Notes: generated by a model from the letters alone, not told the origin. 64,000 bases of DNA from Streptomyces monashensis (GCF_001866665.1 NZ_MLYO01000031.1:1-64000); one strand, 5' to 3'. Shown: positions 52,347 through 61,721, numbered from the stretch's first letter. Made by a program: numbers and translations.

Positions 52347-54134
52347 ATGACCCCCTCCGTGACCCCGGCGACGCGGCAGCCGGTCGAATCCCGCTCCGAC
52401 AGCGGCACTTCGGCGGCCGGCCGCGCCCTGTCGCACGAGCTGCTGCGCCACGGCCGCGCCCGCTGCGCCGCGCTGTGCGCCGTGAGTACGACCGCCACGG
52501 CCGCCGGCCTGCTGCTGCCGGCCCTCCTCGGCCACACCCTCGACCTGCTCCTCGCCCGTGCGCCGGCCGCCCGCTGGGTCGCCTGCTGTGCGGGCGTCGT
52601 CCTGCTGCTCGCCCTGCTGGACGGCTGCGCGGGCGTGCTCACCGGCACGGCCACCGCGCACGCCACCGCCTGGCTGCGCCGCCGCCTCACCGGGCACGTC
52701 CTCGCGCTCGGCCGGCGCGCGACGGCCCGGTTCGGCGCCGGGGACCTGGTGGCGCGCGGCGTCGGCAACGCCGCGCAGGCCGGGACCGCCCCGGGTGCGG
52801 TGGCCGCGCTGCTCGCCACGCTCGCCGGGCCGGTCGGGGGCGTGGTGGCGCTCGGTGTCATCGACCCGTGGCTGGCGGCCGTGTTCCTCGCCGGAGCACC
52901 GGTCCTGGCGCTGCTGCTGCGCGCCCTCGCCCGGGACACGACGACGTGCGTGGCCGAATACCAGCGGGTGCAGGGCCGGATCGCCGGAGCGCTGGCCGAC
53001 GCGGTCGCCGGTTCCCGGACGATCCGGGCGGCGGGCGTGGCGGACCGGGAGACGGCCCGGATCCTCGCGCCGCTGCCCGAACTCGCGCGTGCCGGGCGGC
53101 GGATGTGGCAGGTGCAGGGGCGGGCCGCCGCGCAGGCGGTCACCGTGGCACCGCTGCTGAACCTGGGCGTCCTCGCGGTGGCCGGACTGCTGCTGGCCCG
53201 GCACCGGCTGTCGGTCGGCGACCTGCTGGCCGCCTCCCGGTACGCGGTGCTCGCGACCGGCGTCGGCGCGCTCGTCGGCCGGCTGTCCGCGCTCGCCCGG
53301 GCCCGCGCGGCGACCGGCCGGCTCGGCGAGGTGACGGCCGAACCCCGCCCGGGGCACGGCACCCGCCGCCTGCCCGCCGGACCCGGCCGGCTGGAGCTGC
53401 GGGCGGTGACCGCCGTCCGGGGCGGCCGCGCGGTCCTCGACGGACTGGATCTGACCGTTCCGGGCGGTACGACCCTCGCGCTCGTCGGCCGCTGCGGCGC
53501 CGGGAAGTCCCTGCTCGCCGAGGTGGCGGGCCGACTGTCCGACCCGGACGCCGGCGACGTCCTCCTGGACGGCGTCCCCCTGCGCGACCTCACCCACGAC
53601 GAACTGCGGCGCGCCGTCGCCTACGCCTTCGAACGCCCCGCGCTGCTGGGCACGACGATCGAGGACGCCCTCGCCTTCGGGCTCGCCGACCGGACCCCGG
53701 CCGCCGTCCGGTCCGCCGCCCGGCGCGCCCACGCCGACGACTTCGTCCGCAGACTGCCCGACGGCTACGCCACCCGCGTCGCCGACGCCCCGCGCTCCGG
53801 CGGGGAGTCCCAGCGCCTGGGCCTCGCCCGGGCGTTCGCCCGCGACAGCCGCGTCCTCATCCTCGACGACGCCCTGTCCAGCCTCGACACGGTCACGGAA
53901 CACCGCATCGCCCAGAGCCTGTTGACCTCCGCACCGGCCCGCACCCGCCTCCTGATCGCCCACCGCCCGACGACCGCGGCCCGTGCGGACCGCGTCGCCT
54001 GGCTGGACGACGGCCGTGTCCGGGCCGTGGGCACCCACCGGGAGCTGTGGCGGGACGCGGCGTACCGGGCGGTGTTCGGGGCGGAGGGGGAGAGCGACGC
54101 CGGGACCGCGGCAGGAAGCGAGGAACGAGGCTGA
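52347..54134 (+). CDS. ramA: ABC transporter, membrane plus ATPase domains (RamA-like)
   Basis: The 595-residue half-transporter has six N-terminal membrane helices (about 45-310: LLLPALLGHTLDLLL, VVLLLALLDGCAGVL, MWQVQGRAAAQAVTVA) and an ATPase with Walker A GRCGAGKSLLAE, signature RSGGESQRLGLARAF and Walker B VLILDDALSSLD. It pairs with RamB to export the lanthipeptide; there is no peptidase domain, so leader removal is done elsewhere. Its stop and the ramB start overlap as tgatg. Confidence 0.92.
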   Translation: MTPSVTPATRQPVESRSDSGTSAAGRALSHELLRHGRARCAALCAVSTTATAAGLLLPALLGHTLDLLLARAPAARWVACCAGVVLLLALLDGCAGVLTGTATAHATAWLRRRLTGHVLALGRRATARFGAGDLVARGVGNAAQAGTAPGAVAALLATLAGPVGGVVALGVIDPWLAAVFLAGAPVLALLLRALARDTTTCVAEYQRVQGRIAGALADAVAGSRTIRAAGVADRETARILAPLPELARAGRRMWQVQGRAAAQAVTVAPLLNLGVLAVAGLLLARHRLSVGDLLAASRYAVLATGVGALVGRLSALARARAATGRLGEVTAEPRPGHGTRRLPAGPGRLELRAVTAVRGGRAVLDGLDLTVPGGTTLALVGRCGAGKSLLAEVAGRLSDPDAGDVLLDGVPLRDLTHDELRRAVAYAFERPALLGTTIEDALAFGLADRTPAAVRSAARRAHADDFVRRLPDGYATRVADAPRSGGESQRLGLARAFARDSRVLILDDALSSLDTVTEHRIAQSLLTSAPARTRLLIAHRPTTAARADRVAWLDDGRVRAVGTHRELWRDAAYRAVFGAEGESDAGTAAGSEERG

Positions 54135-55882
54135 TGGAGGGCTACGAGGGCGGGCGGGCGGCGCCGCCCCGCGCACAGGCGGCCCGGTTTCTGCGGGAGC
54201 GGTGGCGGGTGCTGGTGCGGCTCGGGGCGTGGTCCGTGCTGGAGGCGGGGCAGACCTTCCTCGTCGGATACGCGCTCGCGCGGGCGCTGGACGCCGGGTT
54301 CCTGGCCGGAAACGTGCGGACCGGGCTGGGGTGGCTGGGGGCGGCGGGGCTCGCGGTGTGCGCCGGGGCGTACGGGACCGGGCGGGTCTACGGCGTGGTC
54401 GCCGAACTGGTCGAACCGGCCCGGGACCGGCTGGTGACCGCCGTGGTCGGGCGGGGGGTGCGGGAGGCGGACCCGGGTGCGCTGTCCGGGCTCACCCAGC
54501 AGGTGGAGCTGGCCCGCGACACGCTCGCGGGCGTGGTGATGGTGTCGCGCTCCTTCCTGTTCACCGCCGCCGGCGCCCTGATCGGTCTGTTCTCACTGGC
54601 CCCGCTGCTGCTGACCGTCGTCCTGCCCCCGCTGCTGGCCGGGGTGGCCCTGTTCGCCGTGACCCTCCGGCCGCTGGCCCGCCGTCAGGAGGCGTTCCTC
54701 ACCGCCGACGAGACGCTCGCCCGGGAGCTGGGCGTGCTGTGCCCGGGGCTGCGGGACGTCACGGCGTGCGGCGCCGAGGAGCGCGTCGCGGCGGACCTCG
54801 GACGACGGATCGACGCCGAGCTGGCGACCGCACGTGCCCTGGCCCGCTGGAGCCTGACCCGCACGGCGGCGCTGGCCGTCGGCGGCGAACTGCCCGTGGT
54901 ACTGCTCCTGGTCACGACCCCCTGGCTGCTGCGCCACGGCGTGAGCGCGGGTGCCCTGGTCGGCGCGCTCGCCTATGTCACCCAGTCCCTGCTCCCCGCC
55001 CTCCAGAACCTGGTCCACGGCCTGGGCACCAGCGGCTCCCGCCTGACCGTGGCACTGCGCCGCCTGACCACCCCCACACCCCGCCCCCTCCCCCGCACAC
55101 AGACACCGCCGACCGCAGACCACGACCAGCCGCAACCCGCCCGCGCCCGCCGCACGACCGCAGCACCCGCCCTCGCCCTCGCCTCCCTCTCCTTCGCGTA
55201 CGGCCCCGCCTGCGAGCCGGTCCTCGACGGCCTCGACCTCACCCTCCCCACCGGCGCCCATCTGGCCGTCGTAGGGCCCAGCGGCGTCGGCAAGTCGACG
55301 CTCACCGGCCTGATCGCCGGCCTGATCACCCCGGACCGCGGCACGATCCGCGTGCACGGCAACCCCGTACCCGCGCCGCAGGCAACCGTCCTCATCCCCC
55401 AGGAGGCCTACGTCCACGGCGGCACACTCGCCGAGAACCTGGCCCTCTTCCGGCCGGACCCCGTGCCGGAGGCCGAGCTGCTGGCCGCGGCCGACGCCGT
55501 CGGGCTGACCCCGTTGCTGCGGGCGCTGGGCGGGCCGGGCGCCCGGGTGGAGCCGACGGCGCTGTCGGCCGGCGAGCGCCAGCTGATCGCGCTGACCAGG
55601 GCCTATCTCTCGACCGCCCCGCTCGCCCTGCTCGACGAGGCGACCTGCCATCTCGACCCGGCGGCGGAGGCACGCGCCGAGCGGGCCTTCGCCGGGCGTC
55701 CGGGCGGCACGCTGCTGGTCGTCGCCCACCGGCTCGGTTCGGCCCGCCGTGCCGGGCGGATCCTGGTCATGGACGGTGCGCGCACCGCCTGCGCCACCCA
55801 CGACGAACTACTGCGCACCTCGGCCCTGTACCAGCAGCTCACCGCCGGCCGCCCCGCGTCGCCGACCACGCTCACCCGCTAG
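54134..55882 (+). CDS. ramB: ABC transporter, membrane plus ATPase domains (RamB-like)
   Basis: The 582-residue half-transporter has six membrane helices (VLVRLGAWSVLEAGQTFLVG, AGALIGLFSLAPLLLTVVLP and others), a Pro-rich linker and an ATPase with Walker A GPSGVGKSTLTG, signature LSAGERQLIALTRAY and Walker B LALLDEATCHLD. It overlaps ramA by one base, so they are made together as a heterodimeric exporter. It converges on ramR with only 10 bp between the stops. Confidence 0.92.
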   Translation: MEGYEGGRAAPPRAQAARFLRERWRVLVRLGAWSVLEAGQTFLVGYALARALDAGFLAGNVRTGLGWLGAAGLAVCAGAYGTGRVYGVVAELVEPARDRLVTAVVGRGVREADPGALSGLTQQVELARDTLAGVVMVSRSFLFTAAGALIGLFSLAPLLLTVVLPPLLAGVALFAVTLRPLARRQEAFLTADETLARELGVLCPGLRDVTACGAEERVAADLGRRIDAELATARALARWSLTRTAALAVGGELPVVLLLVTTPWLLRHGVSAGALVGALAYVTQSLLPALQNLVHGLGTSGSRLTVALRRLTTPTPRPLPRTQTPPTADHDQPQPARARRTTAAPALALASLSFAYGPACEPVLDGLDLTLPTGAHLAVVGPSGVGKSTLTGLIAGLITPDRGTIRVHGNPVPAPQATVLIPQEAYVHGGTLAENLALFRPDPVPEAELLAAADAVGLTPLLRALGGPGARVEPTALSAGERQLIALTRAYLSTAPLALLDEATCHLDPAAEARAERAFAGRPGGTLLVVAHRLGSARRAGRILVMDGARTACATHDELLRTSALYQQLTAGRPASPTTLTR

Positions 55883-55892
55883 CCGGCACCGG

Positions 55893-56504
55893 TCACAGCC
55901 ACCCTTCCCCCCGCGATATGCGGATGGCGTCGATCCGGTTCCGCGCGCCCGTCTTGCGGGTGATCGACGCCATGTAGTTGCGGACCGTGCCGTGGGACAG
56001 GTGCAGGCTTCCGGCGATCTCCGCGATCGACGCGCCCCCGGCCGCCAGCGACAGCACGCTCAGCTCGCGCCTCGTCAGTGGCATCTGGGCCGCCTGGAGA
56101 AAGCCGAAGCCCAGTGAGGCGTCGACGAAACGTTCCCTCGCGGCGACGCTGCGGATCGCGCGCAGCAGTCGGTCCGGTGAGCCCGCCTTGTCGACGAAGC
56201 CGAGGGCGCCCGCCTCGGCGGCCCGTTTCAGCAGGCCCGGCCGGTTCGCGTGGGCCATGACCACCAGCGCCGGCGGCCGGCCGGCCCCGGCCCGCGCCGG
56301 GGACAGATCGCCGAGCGGCGGTATGCCATGGCCGTCGGCGCAGTCCAGGTCCGCCGCGCACACGTCCGGCGACGACGACCGGATCCGCGCCGCGGCGGAG
56401 CGCCACGGTGTGTCGTCCACGTCCAGCCCCGGTTCCCGGCCCAGCCACTCCGCCAGCACCGCCCGCACCAGACACGCGTCGTGCACCAGAAGCAACCGAA
56501 TCAC
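55893..56504 (-). CDS. ramR: RamR-like LuxR-family response regulator
   Basis: The 203-residue regulator has an N-terminal receiver (LLLVHDACLVRAVLAEWL, VCAADLDCADG, VVMAHANRPGLLKRAAEAG, FVDKAG) and a C-terminal LuxR helix-turn-helix (TRRELSVLSLAAGGASIAEI, AGSLHLSHGTVRNYMASITR). The size matches RamR of SapB clusters, the activator of the ramCSAB operon. The GTG at 56504 has a gaggggg box; longer in-frame extensions are non-coding. It is convergent with ramB and divergent from the second phosphatase. No cognate histidine kinase is adjacent, as for known RamR. Confidence 0.9.
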   Translation of the reverse strand: MIRLLLVHDACLVRAVLAEWLGREPGLDVDDTPWRSAAARIRSSSPDVCAADLDCADGHGIPPLGDLSPARAGAGRPPALVVMAHANRPGLLKRAAEAGALGFVDKAGSPDRLLRAIRSVAARERFVDASLGFGFLQAAQMPLTRRELSVLSLAAGGASIAEIAGSLHLSHGTVRNYMASITRKTGARNRIDAIRISRGEGWL

Positions 56505-56855
56505 TGCCCGCCCCCTCGCAAGCTCGTCGTACCGCGTACTCATCGCCCGGCCCCACCGTCGCGGCCCGTCCCGTCGTACCCCTCGTCCCCGCGCGCTTGC
56601 CCATTCTTGGGCGCGTCCTCCTTTCACGGGCGCGAAGAATCGGCCATCAGGGTGCGCGGGGGCGCACACGGAGCGCCCGTACGCCGCCCGCGCTTCCGAT
56701 GTCTTCGGCACGCGTCCGGGCGGACCGGTTGTCCTGCGGCTCCGTGGCACGGGCGGCCCGGGGCGGGACCGGGGCGCTCGCCGTGCGCGGCGCGCTCCCG
56801 CGAGGGAGTCTGGTCCCCGGGGGCGCGACGCGCGGCCGTACGAGGAGGTGGTGGC
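56505..56855. other. 351-bp divergent intergenic region, ramR / PP2C phosphatase
   Basis: There is no gene here that I can support. It must hold the promoters of ramR (leftward) and of the second SpoIIE-type phosphatase (rightward), whose GTG at 56856 follows gaggaggtgg. I see no strong palindrome. Confidence 0.5.
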
Positions 56856-58991
56856 GTGTCCGACGGGCCGGGCTCAGGGCCGGCACCGGCGGCCGAGGGC
56901 ACGACGGCCGCCCGGCCGGTGCTGTCGCTCGCCCTGGCCTCGATGCTCGAGGAGGTCCGCGCCCACTCCGGCGCGGTGTATCTGCTCCGGCCCGACCAGC
57001 CGGTATTGGAGATGGCGGTGCACGCGGGCATGCCGCGGGCGTTCGCGGCGCCGTGGGAGCGGGTCGGGCTGGGCGCGCGGATCCCGGTCGCCGACGCGGC
57101 GCGCGAGCGGCGGCTGGTGTGGGTGGGGGGCGAGGAGGAGATGGCCAGCCGGTATCCGCGGATCGCGCTGGTGCTGCCGTACCCGTTCGCGCTGGCCGCG
57201 GTGCCGGTGGCGACCGAGAACCGGTTGTACGGCGCGGTGTTCGTGACCTGGCCGGGCGCGCATCCGCCGGAGCTGTCGGACGTGGAGCGCGCCGATCTGA
57301 CCGCGGCCTGCGACCGGCTGGCGCTGCGACTGGAACGGGCCGTGGCGGAGAACCGGCCGCTCGGCCCCGAGGTCGATGTGCTGCCGGTGCCGGTGTCGGC
57401 GGTCGCGACGGGTTCCGCCGAGGCGGCACGGATGGTGGCCCGGCTGCCCTACGGGCTGCTGTCGCTGGATCTGAACGGCCGGATCACGTTCGCCAACACC
57501 GCTGCCACCGAACTGCTCGGCCGCACGGCCGGGGAACTGCTCGGGACGCTGCCGTGGGCGTCGGTGCCCTGGCTCGACGACCCGATGTACGAGGAACGTT
57601 ACCGGGGAGCGCTGCTCAGCCAGCAGATGACGTCGTTCGTGGCGCTGCGTCCGCCGGGCGAGTGGCTGTCGTTCCGGATGTATCCCAGCCGGAGCGGGCT
57701 GAGCGTGCGGATCACCCGGGCCCGGGCGGTGGCCGACATGGCGCAGGAGGCGCCGCGGGGCGGTCCGGCGCCGACCCGGCTGGTGACGATCTCGCAGGTG
57801 CTGAGCCTCGCGGGCGCGCTGACCGAGGCGGTGGGCGTGCAGGACGTGGTGCAGCTGGTGTGGGACGAGGTGACCCCGGCGGTCGGCGGGCAGGCGGTGG
57901 TGATCCTCGGCTCGCAGGGCGGGCGGCTGCATGTGCTCGGGCACCGGGGGTACGCCGATCCGGGCGTCGTCGAGCGCTTCGACGGGCTGCCGCTGGCCGA
58001 GCGCACCCCGGGCACCCATGCCCTGATCAGCGGGGTGCCCGCGTTCTTCGACTCGCGGGAGCAGCTGGAGCGGTTGTATCCGGACCGGCACGCCGTCCCG
58101 GACGGCTTCGCGGCCTGGGCGTATCTGCCGCTGATCGCGTCCGGGCGGCCGGTGGGCACGTGCGTGCTGGCGTACGCCGAGCCGCATGTCTTCCCCGCCG
58201 ACGAACGGGCCGTACTGACCTCCCTCGGCGGGCTGATCGCGCAGGCGCTGGAGCGGGCCCAGCTCTACGACGCCAAGCACCGGCTGGCGCACGGCCTCCA
58301 GCAGGCCCTGCTGCCCAGCTCACTGGTGCCGCCGCCCGGCATCGAGGCCGCCGCCCGCTATCTGCCGGCCATGCACGGCATGGACATCGGCGGGGACTTC
58401 TACGACCTGGTGCCGACGCTGCCGCTGTCGTCGGCGGTGATCGGGGACGTCCAGGGGCACAACGTGACGGCGGCGGGCCTGATGGGGCAGATCCGTACCG
58501 GCGTGCGGGCGTACACCACGGTCGGGCAGGACCCTCACGAGGTGATGAGCAGCACCAACCGGCTGCTGATCGACCTCGGCGCGGAACTGTTCGCCAGCTG
58601 TCTGTACCTGCGGCTGGACCCGGCGCGCGGGCGGGCCGTGATGGCGCGGGCGGGCCATCCGCCGCCGCTGCTCAGGCGGCCGGACGGCCGGGTGCGGGTA
58701 CTGGACCTGGCGGGCGGCCCGCTGCTCGGGATCGACGCGGCCGCCGCGTATCCGACCACCGAGGTGTCCCTCGCGCCCGGTTCGGTGCTGGTCCTCTACA
58801 CCGACGGTCTGGTGGAGTCCCCCGGCATCGACATCGAGGACGCGCTGGTCGACCTCGGCGGGCTGCTGTCGGAGTGCGGGCACCGGCCGCTGGAGGAGCT
58901 GGCGGACGAGGTCGTACGGCACAGCACGGCGGCCCGGGGGCGGGCGGACGACGTGGCGGTGCTGCTGCTGCGGGCCTGCCCCGGTCCCTGA
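56856..58991 (+). CDS. PP2C/SpoIIE-type phosphatase with GAF and PAS domains
   Basis: The 711-residue protein reads as GAF (about 20-165, VYLLRPDQPVLEMAVHAGMP), PAS (about 185-290, LPYGLLSLDLNGRITFANTA), a second GAF (about 310-480, VVQLVWDEVTPAVGGQAVV) and a C-terminal SpoIIE phosphatase (about 500-705, DIGGDFYDLV, VIGDVQGHNVTAAGLMGQIR, LYTDGLVESPG). It lacks the HATPase module of its paralogue at 46743-49202. It is divergent from ramR and converges on the S1 protease across a hairpin. Confidence 0.92.
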   Translation: MSDGPGSGPAPAAEGTTAARPVLSLALASMLEEVRAHSGAVYLLRPDQPVLEMAVHAGMPRAFAAPWERVGLGARIPVADAARERRLVWVGGEEEMASRYPRIALVLPYPFALAAVPVATENRLYGAVFVTWPGAHPPELSDVERADLTAACDRLALRLERAVAENRPLGPEVDVLPVPVSAVATGSAEAARMVARLPYGLLSLDLNGRITFANTAATELLGRTAGELLGTLPWASVPWLDDPMYEERYRGALLSQQMTSFVALRPPGEWLSFRMYPSRSGLSVRITRARAVADMAQEAPRGGPAPTRLVTISQVLSLAGALTEAVGVQDVVQLVWDEVTPAVGGQAVVILGSQGGRLHVLGHRGYADPGVVERFDGLPLAERTPGTHALISGVPAFFDSREQLERLYPDRHAVPDGFAAWAYLPLIASGRPVGTCVLAYAEPHVFPADERAVLTSLGGLIAQALERAQLYDAKHRLAHGLQQALLPSSLVPPPGIEAAARYLPAMHGMDIGGDFYDLVPTLPLSSAVIGDVQGHNVTAAGLMGQIRTGVRAYTTVGQDPHEVMSSTNRLLIDLGAELFASCLYLRLDPARGRAVMARAGHPPPLLRRPDGRVRVLDLAGGPLLGIDAAAAYPTTEVSLAPGSVLVLYTDGLVESPGIDIEDALVDLGGLLSECGHRPLEELADEVVRHSTAARGRADDVAVLLLRACPGP

Positions 58992-59036
58992 CCCCCTTCA
59001 CCCCGCATGTCCCATGCACGACCCGTACGACAGACG

Positions 59037-59066
59037 GGTCCGGCCCTCCCGCCGGAGGGCCGGACC
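59037..59066. terminator. Bidirectional hairpin between the phosphatase and S1 protease genes
   Basis: ggtccggccctcc (59037-59049) and ggagggccggacc (59054-59066) form a perfect 13-bp stem with a 4-base loop between two converging genes. Confidence 0.85.
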
Positions 59067-59136
59067 ATGACCCCGCCGGCCGGGAACCGCGGGTGAGGCC
59101 GGTCGGGGTGTCGGGGCGAGCCGGTCGGCTCAGGGA

Positions 59137-60576
59137 TCAGTTCGAACCGGGAAGGGACGAGCCGTTGTTCGCGGTGCCGCTGCCGGACTGGTCGCCGGCG
59201 CCGGTGCCGGACGGGTCGCCGGTCCCGGTGCCGGTGCCGGTTCCCGCGCCGGACTGGCCGCTGCCACTGGCGCTGCCACTGCCGGACGGGTCGGTGGCCG
59301 AGGCGGACGGGGCGGCGGAGCCGCCGATCTGGTCGCCGCCGGCGCCGGCCGGGTCGCTCGCCGAGGCCGACGGGGCGGCGGAGCCGGACTGGCCGCCCGC
59401 GCCGTTGCCCGCGTTGCCGCCGCCGCCCAGCGTCGCACCGGTGGCCTGGAGGGCCGCGGTGACCGGCTGGAAGAAGGTCTCGCCGCCGCTCGTGCAGTCG
59501 CCGCTGCCGCCGGAGGTCAGGCCGACCGCGCTGCCGTCCTGGGTGAACAGGGAGCCGCCGCTGTCGCCGGCCTCGGCGCACACGTTGGTCTGGATGAGGC
59601 CGTTGACGGTGTCGGTGCCGCCCGGGACGGTCTCGCTCGCGAAGTTCACGGTGGCGTCGAGGCCGGTGACCTGGCCGTTGTGCAGGCCGGTGGTGGAGCC
59701 CATGCGGAACACGGTCTCGCCGACGGTGGCGTCCGCGGCCTTGGTGATCTGCACGGTCTGGCCGTTGCCGGCGTTGACCTCGCTGGGCGCCTGGGTGGTC
59801 TTGTCGTTGTACTTGACGAGCGAGAAGTCGTTGCCCGGGAACTTGGCCTGGTCGACGGTGGCGATCGGCTGGCCGGTCTGCGAGTCGGACCAGGCCTTGG
59901 CCGCGACCCCGCAGTGACCGGCCGTCAGGAACGCGGGGCTGCCGTCGGAGGCGGTGACGTTGAAGCCGAGGGAGCAGCGGACGCCGCCCTGCTGGGTCTG
60001 GGCGAAGATGGCGTCGCCGCCCGAGACGAACGTCTTGAAGGTGCCGGCGGACTTCTTCAGGGTCGCCATGCCCGAGCCGAGGCTCTGCACGGTCGACTGA
60101 AGCTTGTTCCACTTGGCGCCGGTGACGCTGGAGTCGGCGGTGACGAGGATCTTGTTGGTGCGCGGGTCGACGGCCCACGAGGTGCCGGGGATCGTCGCCT
60201 TGGTCTTCAGCGTCCCGGCTGCGGTCTTCAGCGCCTTGGTGCTGTTCTGCACCTCGCGGACGATCGCGCCCGCCTTCTGCGCCTGGGCCGTCAGGTTGTC
60301 GTCGCCGTTGACCACGTTCACGACGAGCTGCTGCTTGGCGCTGTCGTAGTAGGAGCCGGCGAAGGCGGTGCCGAGGGTCTTCTCGAGCCGGGCGGCGAGG
60401 CCGGAGGCGTCCGAGGCCTTCAGGGTCCGGGCGGTGCCGAGGGTGCCCGCGGCGTTCGTGTCGTTCTTGTCCTGGGACGCCATGGCGTTGGGCAGCAGGA
60501 GAGCCGCCGCTCCGAGCGCCGCGACACCGCCCACCGCTATCGCGGCCTTGCGCTTGGGCATTCGCTTGTGACTCAA
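59137..60576 (-). CDS. Secreted S1-family serine protease with low-complexity tail
   Basis: The 479-residue alpha-lytic-type protease has a signal peptide (AAIAVGGVAALGAAALLLPN), an N-terminal propeptide (KASDASGLAARLEKTLGTAF) and the triad H221 (TAGHCG), D250 (GNDFSLVKY) and S339 (GDSGGS). A tail of about 100 residues rich in Ser, Gly, Ala and Thr follows, with a repeated SAAPSASA-D unit. I chose the TTG at 60576 because caggagg sits 9 bp upstream; the ATG at 60561 has no such box. It is a paralogue of the anchored protease at 17512, but here no membrane anchor follows. Confidence 0.92.
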   Translation of the reverse strand: MSHKRMPKRKAAIAVGGVAALGAAALLLPNAMASQDKNDTNAAGTLGTARTLKASDASGLAARLEKTLGTAFAGSYYDSAKQQLVVNVVNGDDNLTAQAQKAGAIVREVQNSTKALKTAAGTLKTKATIPGTSWAVDPRTNKILVTADSSVTGAKWNKLQSTVQSLGSGMATLKKSAGTFKTFVSGGDAIFAQTQQGGVRCSLGFNVTASDGSPAFLTAGHCGVAAKAWSDSQTGQPIATVDQAKFPGNDFSLVKYNDKTTQAPSEVNAGNGQTVQITKAADATVGETVFRMGSTTGLHNGQVTGLDATVNFASETVPGGTDTVNGLIQTNVCAEAGDSGGSLFTQDGSAVGLTSGGSGDCTSGGETFFQPVTAALQATGATLGGGGNAGNGAGGQSGSAAPSASASDPAGAGGDQIGGSAAPSASATDPSGSGSASGSGQSGAGTGTGTGTGDPSGTGAGDQSGSGTANNGSSLPGSN

Positions 60577-60767
60577 CTTCTCGACCTCCTGGGGACGGGG
60601 GTCTGCCGCTCTTGGGCAGTTCGGTTCGGCGCCTGGATGGCCGTACGTACGCACCGGGCGCGCGCCGTGTTCAAACGGGCGGCGCAACTGCCGTACGGGA
60701 CGGGTGAATCGGCCAGGGTCGGCCGCGGTGTGCGTGACGGCGGGCGCGGCCGGGAACAATCGCCCAT

Positions 60768-61181
60768 ATGACGATGACCACCGCCGAAGCCGACAAGATC
60801 CTCGCCGACCGGTTCGCGCCCTGGGTGCGCGCTCTCGGGCTGAGCGTCGAAGGCATCGGCGCGGACCGGGCGGTGCTGCGTCTTCCCTGGTCGCAGCGGT
60901 TGGCCCGGGAGGGCGGCGGGCTGTCGGGGCAGGCGCTCATGGCGGCCGCCGACACGGCGACGGTGATCGCGGTGTCGGCGGCGCGGGGCGCCTTCGTGCC
61001 GATGACGACGGTGCAGCAGTCCACGTCGTTCCAGCGCCTGGTGACCGGCGCGGATGTCCTGATCGAAGCGGTCCTGACGAAACTGGGCCGCCGGATGGCG
61101 TTCGCGGACGTCACACTGTCCGACGCGGGTTCGGGGGCACTGGCCGCCCGGGCCAGCACCGTGTACGCGATCCTGGACTGA
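60768..61181 (+). CDS. Hotdog-fold thioesterase, PaaI-like
   Basis: The 137-residue protein has the PaaI/YbgC-like hotdog pattern: REGGGLSGQALMAAADTATV with the helix-start catalytic region, TTVQQSTSFQRLVTGADVLI and RRMAFADVTLSDAGSGALAA. It probably hydrolyses an acyl-CoA or acyl-aromatic thioester. It is divergent from the S1 protease. A direct repeat cggctct(c/g)ag at 61223-61243 follows and could form a weak terminator. Confidence 0.85.
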   Translation: MTMTTAEADKILADRFAPWVRALGLSVEGIGADRAVLRLPWSQRLAREGGGLSGQALMAAADTATVIAVSAARGAFVPMTTVQQSTSFQRLVTGADVLIEAVLTKLGRRMAFADVTLSDAGSGALAARASTVYAILD

Positions 61182-61721
61182 CGCCCCCTCGGCTCCCGGT
61201 CGGCGCCCGGCTGACTCCTGATCGGCTCTCAGTCGGCTCTGAGCCCACTGCGTTCCGACACGGTCCGCCACCGATCAGTAACGGTCCGTTCCGCGCGCAT
61301 ACCGGAATCCCGGCTTCAGCGAATCTGCACATCGAATACCCAAGCGGGTCACCGACGGCGGGGGATCTGCACAACCCGGCATCCCGGGACACGGCTTTGG
61401 CGCGGAGTGCCGGATTCGCCGTCGGTAAGGCAAGGGGAAGAGCAGCAAGCGATTGCGGCGATGCCGCGCGGCTTGTGAAGAAAGCGCCGACAACCCGTGC
61501 ACAGGCCTGCACGGATGAACCCGTTCCTGGACCAAGTGCCCTGGTGAGCGCGTTGATTGATTGGAAGCGCGCCCAGCCTGCGTGCTTTGATCCATCGCAC
61601 CGCAGGGCACTGCGGCCTCCGGGCCACGGGGGCCGGCGGCCTGCGGTCGCGGCCGTCCGTCTGTCCCCAGAGGGGGCCGCTTCCCCCTTGTGAAATATCC
61701 TTTAGGAAGGGAAGTTCCATC
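61182..61721 (+). other. 540-bp upstream region of the double-glycine peptide gene
   Basis: There is no gene I can support. Bases about 61315-61600 are visibly less GC-rich than the flanks. gtgca-caggcc-tgcac at 61497-61512 is a short dyad. Just before the peptide gene, cttgtgaaatatcctttagg contains the AT-rich tatcct and leads into an aggaaggg ribosome-binding site. The length suits a regulated promoter with a long leader for the export cluster. Confidence 0.5.

Noticed and set aside
52295..55882. Very long frame of over 1100 codons overlapping ramA and ramB
   Set aside because: It is Arg/Gly/Pro-rich, runs in a shifted frame through both transporters and merges into the real ramB frame only at the end; a GC-bias artefact.
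59160..59400. Repetitive ggacgggtcgcc/gccggtgcc-like DNA considered as a tandem repeat or CRISPR-like array
   Set aside because: It encodes the Ser/Gly/Ala/Thr tail of the S1 protease in frame; no spacers or regular repeat length. No CRISPR array was seen anywhere in the window.
56408..59917. Frame of about 1170 codons overlapping the second phosphatase and protease
   Set aside because: The composition is dominated by Arg, Ala and Gly with no domains; the true genes in this interval have clear catalytic motifs.
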